A stretch of 64,000 nucleotides of DNA from Croceivirga sp. (GTDB lineage Bacteria > Bacteroidota > Bacteroidia > Flavobacteriales > Flavobacteriaceae), in the NCBI GenBank assembly GCA_028281025.1, contig JANQKR010000048.1, positions 124,001 to 188,000 on the forward strand. Direction: 5' to 3'. Shown here in pieces: positions 7,249-15,181 of this stretch. The translations under genes were made by a program, and so were the position numbers. The notes under the pieces are model-generated. The model was given only the letters and a program-made list of their open reading frames with translations. It was not told the origin of the DNA and did no database searches. Position 1 is the first letter of the stretch. The number at the start of each line of letters is the position of its first letter.

Positions 7249-8127
7249 TTATTTAACTGTATTGTTTTTTACAAATGAAATAACGTCCTTTTCATACTTT
7301 TTCAAGGCCGCTTTATCGGCTCCCTGATATGCGGTGAAGGCTATGGTGTCGCCCCTCCTTACCGTTACTTTTTCCAAAGGTCCCTCGAATAGTAAGTGCC
7401 CTGCATTTTCATAAAAAACAAACTTGATCGGACGTTCCTTTTCCTGAAGGGATTTTACCCAATCCGCAATGGATATGGGTGAGGACGGATACGTTCGTTC
7501 CCATATATAGTCCGTTGGCGACTTTCCCGCCCAGGTATCCAAGGCTCCAAAGGGAATGATTGTGGGAATATCATAATCCCCCAGGGTATATCCGGTGGCA
7601 GCCGGAGCTTCGGAAATTATACCGCGAACTGTAGTGTTTTGTAATGCACTTCCCGCATACAGTACAATACGACCCCCATTGGAAGCCCCATACAGGAAGA
7701 TGTTTTTGGTATCCCATCGGCCACTTTTTTCGGCATGGGCAACCGCGCCCTGGAATACCCCCCAGATAAGCTGTTGTTTCCCCATGTTGGTTACCCTTCG
7801 GGTGACAAAATTCCAGTCCAACCCATTCATTTCATAGGCATCAAATGATATGGTGGCAAATCCGTTCCTTCGGAATAGGTCAATACGGGCCTGATCATCC
7901 TCCCTGAAACCGGCTCCTCCGTGGGCATACACGACAACAGGTGGTTTTTCAGCAGTATCCGGAACCCAAATGTCAACGGATTTGTGCCTAGGGTCGAACT
8001 CAGCAAATGATCCAATCGTGGTGTACCACCCTTTTGAACCAATTTCTTTAAGTCCGGCGGTTTTGGATACGACTTTACAGGAAACTACAGCAAATAGGAC
8101 CAAGAGGGTTGCAAACAGTCTTTTCAT
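7249..8127 (-). CDS. Alpha/beta hydrolase lipoprotein (dienelactone-hydrolase-like)
   Basis: 292 residues from the ATG at 8127 (MKRLFATLLVLFAVVSC), chosen over the frame opening at 8184 because it starts at a signal peptide with lipobox VVSC. Serine hydrolase fold: oxyanion region VVYAHGGAGFRE, nucleophile elbow GASNGG, acid residue in FGALDTWAG and catalytic His in ENAGHLLF. Probably an esterase or related hydrolase tethered in the periplasm or outer membrane; the substrate is not evident. It stands alone between a short intergenic region and the heptamer arrays. Confidence 0.75.
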   Translation of the reverse strand: MKRLFATLLVLFAVVSCKVVSKTAGLKEIGSKGWYTTIGSFAEFDPRHKSVDIWVPDTAEKPPVVVYAHGGAGFREDDQARIDLFRRNGFATISFDAYEMNGLDWNFVTRRVTNMGKQQLIWGVFQGAVAHAEKSGRWDTKNIFLYGASNGGRIVLYAGSALQNTTVRGIISEAPAATGYTLGDYDIPTIIPFGALDTWAGKSPTDYIWERTYPSSPISIADWVKSLQEKERPIKFVFYENAGHLLFEGPLEKVTVRRGDTIAFTAYQGADKAALKKYEKDVISFVKNNTVK

Positions 8128-8317
8128 GGTGGCGGAATTTTGGTTTGTACCCAAAAAGACGGATGGAATTGTCCCATGTTGCAAAAAAGATAAAGCTCAA
8201 GAAAATGATTGCCAAGCGTAAACTAGGTCCGCTCCGCTTTTAGTTGAAGTTTTACGGCTTTTTCCACGTATTGGGATGATGTTGATACCCATAACGCAGC
8301 ACGCGATAACCATTAAC

Positions 8318-8489
8318 GAATCTCGAATGAGGAATTACGAATGGCGAGCGAATAGCGAATGACGAATAGCGAATAGCGAATGACGAATAGCGAATTGCGA
8401 ATGACGAATAGCGAATAGCGAATTGCGAATGACGAATAGCGAATTGCGAATCACGAATGATGAATGACGACTAGCGAATCACGAATAGC
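8318..8489 (+). repeat. Heptamer tandem array GAATNNC
   Basis: 24 units of 7 bp with fixed GAAT and mostly final C; the two middle bases vary (AG, GA, TG, CA, TT, GG). One 4-bp interruption (GAGC, 8346-8349) follows the fourth unit; 20 uninterrupted units run from 8350 to 8489. No spacers, so it is not a CRISPR. It lies upstream of the hydrolase gene and joins a second, unrelated heptamer array. Confidence 0.9.
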
Positions 8490-8490
8490 G

Positions 8491-8567
8491 AACAACCCTC
8501 AACCAACAACCATCAACCATCAACCCTCAACCATCAACCAACAACCATCACCCATCAACCACCAACC
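8491..8567 (+). repeat. Heptamer tandem array NNCAACC
   Basis: Eleven 7-bp units such as ATCAACC, CTCAACC and AACAACC, starting one base after the GAATNNC array and ending two bases before the stop codon of the thioredoxin lipoprotein on the other strand. Same period as the neighbouring array but a different unit. Confidence 0.88.
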
Positions 8568-8569
8568 CA

Positions 8570-10021
8570 TCACTCCTCCCGTTTTGTCCGATCCTTATTG
8601 ATGACCTCGGCAATTTGATGGACTTGCAGATTTTTGGCAATAATGGTTCGATCCGGATCCAGCACGTAGATTTCGGGGGTAATATCGACATAGTATTTTC
8701 CATAGATGGACCTATTGGTAGGATCAAATACATTGACCCAGGGCATACCACTTTTGGTGACATAATCCCGCCATTCGGCATCATCGGTATCAATGGCAAT
8801 ACCGAATACATCCACTCCCCGATCCTTCCATTCCTCATAAAATGCTATCAATTTGGGTGTTTCTTCTATGCAATGGTCACAGGTTGGATTGTACATAAAC
8901 ACAACGATATAAGGCGCTTTAAGTTCCAAAATAGATTTTGTTTTCCCGTTTACGTCCGTTGACACGACATCGGGTCCTTTTTTACCCACCAAACTGGCCG
9001 CCATTTCCCCAGCGCGCCTTTGCAAGGCGTCTATTAAGGTGGAGTCTGACCAAAATGCGCGATCATGGGTGAAGTAGTTTTGGATCATATTCACATAAAC
9101 GGCCTCTGAGTCCATCAATGTGGTCTTGGAAGGTTCGTAGTTTAGGGTAATCCAATTTGCAAAAAACTTGAAATATTCAGGATACTTCAACACTTTTCCC
9201 ACCAGGCGATTCGCGGTCTTATTGATGGAATCCGCATGTTGCGGGGTCAACCGTGTCATATACCTTTTCAATTTATTGGCAATCACTGGGGTATACAGGA
9301 GGCGCTCATCACTAAAATCGACATTGTCCCAGAATTGGGTCCGAAAACGATGGACTTTTGTGGCATTGTCCAAAGTACCGTACAAATGACGGATATCCGA
9401 CACGATTGGATTTTGCCCCGCTCTTTTGAATTTGGTAAAGAACGTGTTTGGGTTCCTGGAAAATACGTCGTCCAGATACGTCTGACGCTCCTGTTGAATT
9501 TTTTCCTGTTGCGTTTTTAAATAGGCATAATTTAAATCGGTTTCTTCTATAGCTTTCAGGCGACTTGTAATGGGATGGATCTTTCTTTGATGGTCTGTTT
9601 CATATTTTAGGGTTTCATAAAGCAGTTCATTGTCCAGACTGCCCTCTACAGCCATGGCCTTCACCAAATCATTGGCTTGGGTTCTCATACTAAAGGTCTG
9701 GTCTTTGTCCACTAACAGTTGCAAGGTGCTATCATTGTCAAAATAAGCCATGTAAAACCCTGGCTTATACGGGGTGTCTTTTTGAAAAACCACTTTCCCG
9801 TTGGCATCCATGCCGGTAGAGTCTACCCGATATTGGGAATCGGCAAAAAAACCGATCAAATAAACTGGACCGGCCCCAAAACCATCTACCTGGATACTGA
9901 TGTTGGGATTCTCCAGATGGGCACTTGTCTTTGGGGAAGCAGTGTTTTTGGATTCTCCTGTCTGGGAACCACAGGCAAGAACCATTAAAATCAATAACAC
10001 GAATGAAAAAAGGTATTTCAT
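8570..10021 (-). CDS. TlpA-family thioredoxin-like lipoprotein
   Basis: 483 residues. Signal peptide with lipobox (LILMVLACG), a DUF4369-like beta domain at about 35-110 (VDGFGAGPVYLIGFF), a long helical middle, and a C-terminal thioredoxin fold from about 340 with active site CDHC (YNPTCDHC) and the cis-Pro strand (VDITPEIYVLD). Such proteins act as periplasmic thiol-disulfide oxidoreductases in redox homeostasis or protein maturation. The stop codon directly abuts a heptamer array. Upstream is a 600-bp non-coding stretch. Confidence 0.8.
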   Translation of the reverse strand: MKYLFSFVLLILMVLACGSQTGESKNTASPKTSAHLENPNISIQVDGFGAGPVYLIGFFADSQYRVDSTGMDANGKVVFQKDTPYKPGFYMAYFDNDSTLQLLVDKDQTFSMRTQANDLVKAMAVEGSLDNELLYETLKYETDHQRKIHPITSRLKAIEETDLNYAYLKTQQEKIQQERQTYLDDVFSRNPNTFFTKFKRAGQNPIVSDIRHLYGTLDNATKVHRFRTQFWDNVDFSDERLLYTPVIANKLKRYMTRLTPQHADSINKTANRLVGKVLKYPEYFKFFANWITLNYEPSKTTLMDSEAVYVNMIQNYFTHDRAFWSDSTLIDALQRRAGEMAASLVGKKGPDVVSTDVNGKTKSILELKAPYIVVFMYNPTCDHCIEETPKLIAFYEEWKDRGVDVFGIAIDTDDAEWRDYVTKSGMPWVNVFDPTNRSIYGKYYVDITPEIYVLDPDRTIIAKNLQVHQIAEVINKDRTKREE

Positions 10022-10623
10022 GGGAATGGGTTTTAATTGGAATGAAAGTTTTTTAGAACCAGGAGGTAGTCAATAATCAATATTCGCTTCTAATCTTGGG
10101 AGTTTAAAACAGAATTCATGCTATGTATAATCAACTAATCCGACAAACGTCACCAAATCTTTGTACAGATAAAAAATATTAGTAATAAGTGGGTAAATAC
10201 AGGAATAAGTGGCAGTTCAACAAGTTTAAACCTTGCCCGGTATGGGTGATGATTTCGTACTGTAAATGACCGCGCTTCTTTTGGGATTTAAATTGGGTTG
10301 GTCTCCTTAACCAAATCGATCAATGGATATGGGAAATACCTGTCTTATGGTGCTTTTATGTCCAGGCAGGCTTTTCTGCCTGTTATTTACAAATGGTCCC
10401 ATTTATTACACCACGCTTGTTGCGATTGGACGTTTTACTTTTTTTCGCTAGGGTAGGGTCGGACTATGGAAAATGAAGAGGATGCCATCCGACTGCATTT
10501 AATTTGTGCATATGCTATGGAAGTCCGTGGAGGCATTAATGCAATGGCAGAGGTTCCCGTATTCCCTATCTGGTTTGTTGAAATTTTAATTTAACAGTCA
10601 TTAATAACACCCCTTGTAACATC
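10022..10623. other. Long intergenic region between divergent genes
   Basis: No supported gene. Contains paired direct repeat copy B (10185-10213) and a hairpin CAGGCAG (10363-10369) / CTGCCTG (10376-10382) followed by TTATTT, a possible weak terminator. Confidence 0.5.
10185..10213 (+). repeat. Paired 9-bp direct repeat, copy B
   Basis: ATAAGTGGG at 10185-10193 and ATAAGTGGC at 10205-10213, 20 bp apart, the best conserved of the four copies. Located 164 bases upstream of the thioredoxin lipoprotein start. Confidence 0.5.
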
Positions 10624-11145
10624 ATGAAAAATATACACCTTGTCGTACTCCCCCTTCTTTTTCTATTCACTTCCTGTAGCGAAGACGCCGAAGCCCCAAC
10701 AAATAATCCAACCCTGATTTTCAATCGGGCCGATGTGAAGGTGAACGAACTCTCCAGAGATCAAATGTTCAATGCATTGATGAGTTATGAGATCGGTTAT
10801 TACGACACGGTATTCGAAAAGCCCAAGAACCTTCGTGCTTTCAAGCTAAGGGATGTTCTGGAACTGGGATACGCCACTAATCTGGATACCATCGAGAACT
10901 CAACTTTCACCTTTTTGGCATTGGATGGATTTCAAGATTCTGCCACCAGTGTCCAGGCCAATGAACCTGGGGGTTATATTGCTTTTGAGGATTTGGATGT
11001 GGAGGGATCGGACAACTGGGAGCCTGTTGCCACAGAAAACAACAATGACCCTGCGCCTTTTTATGTCGTTTGGATCAATGAAGATCAAACCCCGGAAGAC
11101 GGCTATCCCTGGCCATATCAGTTGTATGCCATTGACAAGAACTGA
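10624..11145 (+). CDS. Lipoprotein with similarity to molybdopterin-binding oxidoreductase domain
   Basis: 173 residues. Signal peptide and lipobox (LLFLFTSCSE). The mature region (AFKLRDVLEL, FLALDGFQDS, ENPG-like NEPGGYIAFED and DGYPWPYQLYAI) resembles the oxidoreductase molybdopterin-binding (SUOX-type) domain as found in small Bacteroidota lipoproteins. It is short for that domain, and no cofactor Cys is apparent, so catalysis is doubtful. An open frame continues past the stop in another phase (to about 11250), but it does not resemble the usual continuation of this family. Confidence 0.55.
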   Translation: MKNIHLVVLPLLFLFTSCSEDAEAPTNNPTLIFNRADVKVNELSRDQMFNALMSYEIGYYDTVFEKPKNLRAFKLRDVLELGYATNLDTIENSTFTFLALDGFQDSATSVQANEPGGYIAFEDLDVEGSDNWEPVATENNNDPAPFYVVWINEDQTPEDGYPWPYQLYAIDKN

Positions 11146-11299
11146 CCAGAAAGGACGATACCTTTTCTGCTGGAAAACAGGTCTCCGCTTGGAAGTATCC
11201 ACCAAAGGGGACAGGATTGTGTTGTTGGGCAACCTAATTGCTAAGCGATAAGTTGCTCAGGCCATCGGGATTCCATAACGCCAATATATTTGGGAGCCA

Positions 11300-12229
11300 T
11301 CAAAAACGGGTAAACAATTTCCCGCCCCTTTTCAGTATATTTTCATAGCGCAAGGTGATTTGAAAAATACCATCATTGGCGGCCAGGCCTTCGGTCCTTA
11401 AACTGGTTTGATTGCCATAGCCAAGGCTTATCATAACGGCGTTCAAGATCTGAAAATTGGCAAACACCCCATAATGGTCATCCCATCGGTATACCACATT
11501 GAGTCCAAACTTGTCTTTAAATAAAAAGTTGGTGGAAATATCAATATCGGTGCTTTCCTCATTTTGAATACGGGTATAAAACATGGGCATAAAAGAAATA
11601 TCGTTGCTCAATAGAAAAACATAACCGGTGTTAAATACGATAGGGAGTTGTCGGGTATCGACCTGAAGCTCCGAAATATCGTAATGTACGGTATTTAAAA
11701 AGCTGGGGACGGAAAGGCCTACAAAGAACCAGTCATCACTATATACGGCACCTGCCCCAATGTTGAATACGAACCTATTGACCAAGCTATTGTAAAAATC
11801 CTGCAAAGGTTGGGAATTGGATTCAGGAAAACGGTGGTCCAATAAATTGCCCCTGACTTTTATTCCGAATGACAAGTTCGATTTTTCGTTCAGTTTAAGA
11901 TCATAAGCGGTGGCAAGATCAAAGTACGTATGTTGCATATCATCATACTCATCATTTATGATGGAAAACCCAAATGCCATGTTCTTTCTTTTGGAGGGTA
12001 AGCTGAACATGGCGGATTCCCTTTTGTAATGGTTAAAGTCCCGAAGTAGCTCTGAGCGGTAATTAATGGTAAAATTGGGCGTTCCTTCCATCCCTGTCAT
12101 TCCGGGATTTACCGTAAAGGAGTTGTACATGTACTGCGAGTATTCAATCCGTTCCGCCTCATTGTATTGTTGTGCATTTCCCAGGATTGCGTAACTAAAA
12201 ATGAAAATGAGTGTGATTTTGGGTTTCAT
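11300..12229 (-). CDS. PorP/SprF family outer-membrane protein
   Basis: 309 residues from the ATG at 12229 (MKPKITLIFIFSYAILGNAQ), chosen because it opens with a signal peptide. Signature features: QYMYNSFTVNPGMTG near the mature N-terminus, YRSELLRDF, repeated amphipathic strands, FGIKVRGNLLDH, and a C-terminal barrel strand ending in Phe. PorP/SprF proteins are outer-membrane barrels linked to type IX secretion, often partnering large adhesins. Here the gene is alone, with no adhesin next to it. Confidence 0.85.
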   Translation of the reverse strand: MKPKITLIFIFSYAILGNAQQYNEAERIEYSQYMYNSFTVNPGMTGMEGTPNFTINYRSELLRDFNHYKRESAMFSLPSKRKNMAFGFSIINDEYDDMQHTYFDLATAYDLKLNEKSNLSFGIKVRGNLLDHRFPESNSQPLQDFYNSLVNRFVFNIGAGAVYSDDWFFVGLSVPSFLNTVHYDISELQVDTRQLPIVFNTGYVFLLSNDISFMPMFYTRIQNEESTDIDISTNFLFKDKFGLNVVYRWDDHYGVFANFQILNAVMISLGYGNQTSLRTEGLAANDGIFQITLRYENILKRGGKLFTRF

Positions 12230-12673
12230 GGGGCTAAAATTAGTTGTTAAAAATATATGGCTTATGAATTGGGGAATGCAGTATTGTCCGATGATCACGT
12301 AGTCCCTGAATCACTTAGAACCTAAAAAAGCGTTCAACTCAAGTGTAAAATCCTAATGGTACAAAAGGGGAGGGTAGGGAAGCCGTGGTCTAAGGGAATT
12401 GCACTTTCCTCAATCATCGTACGCTCTTCATGAGCCGTTAAATTAATTCGGGCCCCACCAAAAAGCCAACACAAATTGCATAATTGGTAGTATAGGGGAA
12501 CAATAGGGCGTTTAGAAGCTTGGGAGTTTTAATCACCCTAAAGTGTAGGAAGGGGTGTACTTGTTAGGCCTGCTCGGGAACAACGTATGATTATTAAAAG
12601 TTTTAAAGGACCTTATTGACTATATTATATTTTTATTATGGGATTAAATGAATAGTTCAAATGAACGATTTAA
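12230..12673. other. Intergenic region with direct-repeat copy C
   Basis: No supported gene. ATAATTGGT at 12480-12488 and ACAATAGGG at 12500-12508 form the third paired repeat. About 60 bases around it also resemble the region at 24273-24335 (CATAATTGGTA followed by a GGGGAA/GGGAAT stretch). Confidence 0.5.
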
Positions 12674-13066
12674 ATGAAAAGAGAATTACAACTATTGGAA
12701 ATTGGACAAATCAAATTGCTTTGGAGTCCTTGGTACGCTTGGAAGGATATTGACATTGACTCTAGGAAAAAGGGAACGCTGAAGGTTCCTAACAGAAAGT
12801 CAGGGGTATATGAAGCTCGACTTGTTGGCAAAAGCAAGAGGCTAACCATTGGGAAAACGAACGATTTAAGACATCGAGTGAAGCAGGGACTCGTCCGAGG
12901 GAAAGCCCCACATTCCTCTGGAGAAAAAATCAGGGCTTTTGAGGACACTTCCCAAATTGAAATTCGATGGGGCCAAACAAATCGCCCTGCTGCTGCCGAA
13001 GAAGAACTTCATCGATTGTATCGCAAGCTATATGGGGAACTTCCCAAATACACGGAAAAGACCTAG
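12674..13066 (+). CDS. GIY-YIG superfamily protein
   Basis: 130 residues. The GIY-YIG fold is suggested by KSGVYEARL (GVY in place of GIY), LTIGKTNDLRHRVKQ (TIG in place of YIG, with the conserved Thr-Asn-x-Leu-x-x-Arg) and a later conserved Glu (AAEEELHRLY). These nucleases cut DNA with one metal ion. Here the second Tyr is Thr, so activity could be reduced. It is a stand-alone gene with no restriction or repair partner nearby. The ATG at 12674 is the most likely start. Confidence 0.65.
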   Translation: MKRELQLLEIGQIKLLWSPWYAWKDIDIDSRKKGTLKVPNRKSGVYEARLVGKSKRLTIGKTNDLRHRVKQGLVRGKAPHSSGEKIRAFEDTSQIEIRWGQTNRPAAAEEELHRLYRKLYGELPKYTEKT

Positions 13067-13204
13067 AGAAATGGACAACGTCATAAATGCCAATCCCTTT
13101 TTTGGACTGGGTTTGGCTTATATTGTAAATTTAACTTCCTATGTTGGAAAATAGCTCAAACTCAGTGTTACTGCAGAAAGAGTAGTTTCACCTTCAGACC
13201 CAAA

Positions 13205-13594
13205 TTGAAAAGTTTGAATGATAAGTCTTTGACAATTAAGGCATGGAGTGTTATGCTTGCGGCCACCATTGCCGGTTCCAGTCCTCTCGCAGAAAATTCT
13301 ATACTGATTTTATTTGCTTCGTTCGCAAGCCTAATGTTCTGGATTATTGATGCGTCCTGTCGAAATTTTCAATACACCAATTACAAAAGAATTTAGGAAA
13401 TTGAGAAATACATAAGAGGAAAGGTGGCAAAAATTGATTATCCACAAATTGCTACTTTTTTGAGTCAATCCTTTAGAAAAGATGAATTAAAGCAATTTTT
13501 TCGCATTTTGCTACGGGGATATGTACCGATACGATACGGTAAAATATCCAAACTTTTTCTTCTTCTTTTGCTCTACCTCAGCAATGTTTGCTGA
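13205..13594 (+). pseudogene. Small membrane protein gene interrupted by an in-frame TAG
   Basis: From a TTG start at 13205 the protein has a membrane segment (about 13-50, including SLMFWIIDASCRNFQ) and reaches TAG at 13394. Translation in the same frame continues sensibly to TGA at 13592 (EIEKYIRGKVAKIDYPQI, then LSQSFRKDELKQFFRILL), giving 129 codons. The first half matches a recurrent bacterial type (SLNDKSLTIKAWSV...FQY) in which the chain does continue. It is therefore probably one gene broken by a nonsense mutation; readthrough or sequencing error are alternatives. Confidence 0.6.
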
Positions 13595-13803
13595 CCATAT
13601 TGATATCCATGATATAGGACTTCGTGTAGGTCATCATAATTAAGGGATTAAAGTTTAAAAAACAATCATGGATCACCAGAGCCACTTATAATTAACCAAT
13701 GTGCCTATCTAGGTTTAAATATTTGAAGCAAAAGATGAAATAAGTACCTTTAGATTACGGGAAGGACAGCTATGTGTTACCGATGCTATTAAAAATATTA
13801 CCA

Positions 13804-14391
13804 ATGAAAAAAAACATTTGGACTTTGTTGGCCATCTTTATATTTATATCCTGTTCTGAAGACGAAGGTCCTCCCTATTACGGCTTTACAAGCGAGGATT
13901 TTCAGTATATTCCGACCGACTATGAGGTTGGCCAGATTATCAAGTTTAAAAATGAAACGGGCCACGAACTGACCTTTGAGGTGCGCGACTATTTTTTTTC
14001 GGAACATAGATCTTGGGGCGGTCCGATTCAGGAGTTTTTGACAATCAGGATTGGATCGCTTGATGAAACCAGTTGTAACTGGGGCGCTACATTTACAATA
14101 AACATTTTAAAAAATCCAGATAATTTATTGTATATGGAGTCTCATCACTGTGGCTTCAGGAATATGCAGATTACTTCCCCATCCAAATCTGAAAACCTAC
14201 AGACCATGGAATTTAATGGTGTTGTCTACGATAAGGTCATGATACTTTCTCCTGATTTTTCAGCTCCACTTTTTACCTATCAAGATTCAGAGTCGTACTG
14301 GGGTCTGAAAATTTATTATGATTTAAAAAAGGGATTTATAGGTTTTAGTGAAAGAAATGATGTAAACAACTATAGATTAGTTTTAGATTGA
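13804..14391 (+). CDS. Lipoprotein of unknown function
   Basis: 195 residues from the ATG at 13804 (MKKNIWTLLAIFIFISC), chosen because it starts a signal peptide with lipobox FISC; the frame opening at 13774 adds ten unlikely residues. The mature protein starts Ser-Glu-Asp-Glu, typical of flavobacterial surface lipoproteins, and is beta-rich with three Cys (SCNWGATF, SHHCGF). I do not recognise a family. Single gene with no clear operon partner. Confidence 0.6.
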   Translation: MKKNIWTLLAIFIFISCSEDEGPPYYGFTSEDFQYIPTDYEVGQIIKFKNETGHELTFEVRDYFFSEHRSWGGPIQEFLTIRIGSLDETSCNWGATFTINILKNPDNLLYMESHHCGFRNMQITSPSKSENLQTMEFNGVVYDKVMILSPDFSAPLFTYQDSESYWGLKIYYDLKKGFIGFSERNDVNNYRLVLD

Positions 14392-15181
14392 CCACACCAT
14401 TGGTTCAAATTTGAGTGCTAAAAACCATGAGAGTCGGCCTTTTGATCTGTAAGGGGAAAAGGGCAATACCAACAGTGAATAAAAAACTTTGGACATGCTT
14501 CTGAGCCGGGATGTCCAATTTGGCGGTGGATGCTTTAACGGAATTGGAAAGGCCAAGGTTCAAACAAACAACTATAAACAAAAAAGAGGGCTTCCGCCCC
14601 CTTTTTACGTTCTTTTACCTTAGGAAAACCGTATCAATTTCAATGCGGTATGCCTTCGGTGGTTTTTCCAGCTTTCGTGACGGGCCAATACCCTATCCAT
14701 AATTGCGCTGCTCTTATTGATTCGTTTCTTTGTATTTTTCATGATTACTTCCTTATCTATTTGTTATACTTGGTGCAAAAAGCACCCCGATTTACACGTT
14801 TCTTTAGACGTAAAAACCCCCGGAGTATTACACTATTGGGACAAGTTTAACGCGTTATTAAGGAATCGTTTTAAGTCTAGGATTTTAGCCCTGCCATTTA
14901 TGGATGGCCCATGGATGTGTACATAGGCAGTGGGGACGAAAACTTGTTTCTGATGGCTTCGGCCTGAAGGCTTTTTTCACAACAACATTTTGGATGAAAA
15001 GTGTCCTGAAGTACATAGTAATGCACAGAGAACCTTTAAACCCACCAATACAGGGTACTATCTTCATATATAGGTTATTACGTATTGATTATCAACCGTT
15101 AAAAATGACAATCCAAGGTTGTTTTTTGAGTCCCCAAAAAGCAGATTTAGTATATTTAAGTACTGCAACCAACCCCAAGAA
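14392..15181. other. Long intergenic region before the histidine kinase
   Basis: No convincing gene; the short frames here lack recognisable features. A likely terminator lies at 14581-14608. Confidence 0.5.
14581..14608 (+). terminator. Probable rho-independent terminator
   Basis: An A-rich tract, then GAGGGC-TTCC-GCCCCC and a run of five T. Serves transcription from 13804-14391 although 190 bases downstream. Confidence 0.55.

Noticed and set aside
8318-8567. CRISPR array
   Set aside because: Units of 7 bp with no spacers; a simple tandem repeat.
11146-11251. Continuation of the 10624-11145 lipoprotein in another phase
   Set aside because: The continued residues do not resemble the usual tail of this family, so a frameshift is not supported.
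14511-15067. Several 60-70 codon frames in the intergenic region before the kinase
   Set aside because: Mutually overlapping, without signal peptides, motifs or ribosome sites.
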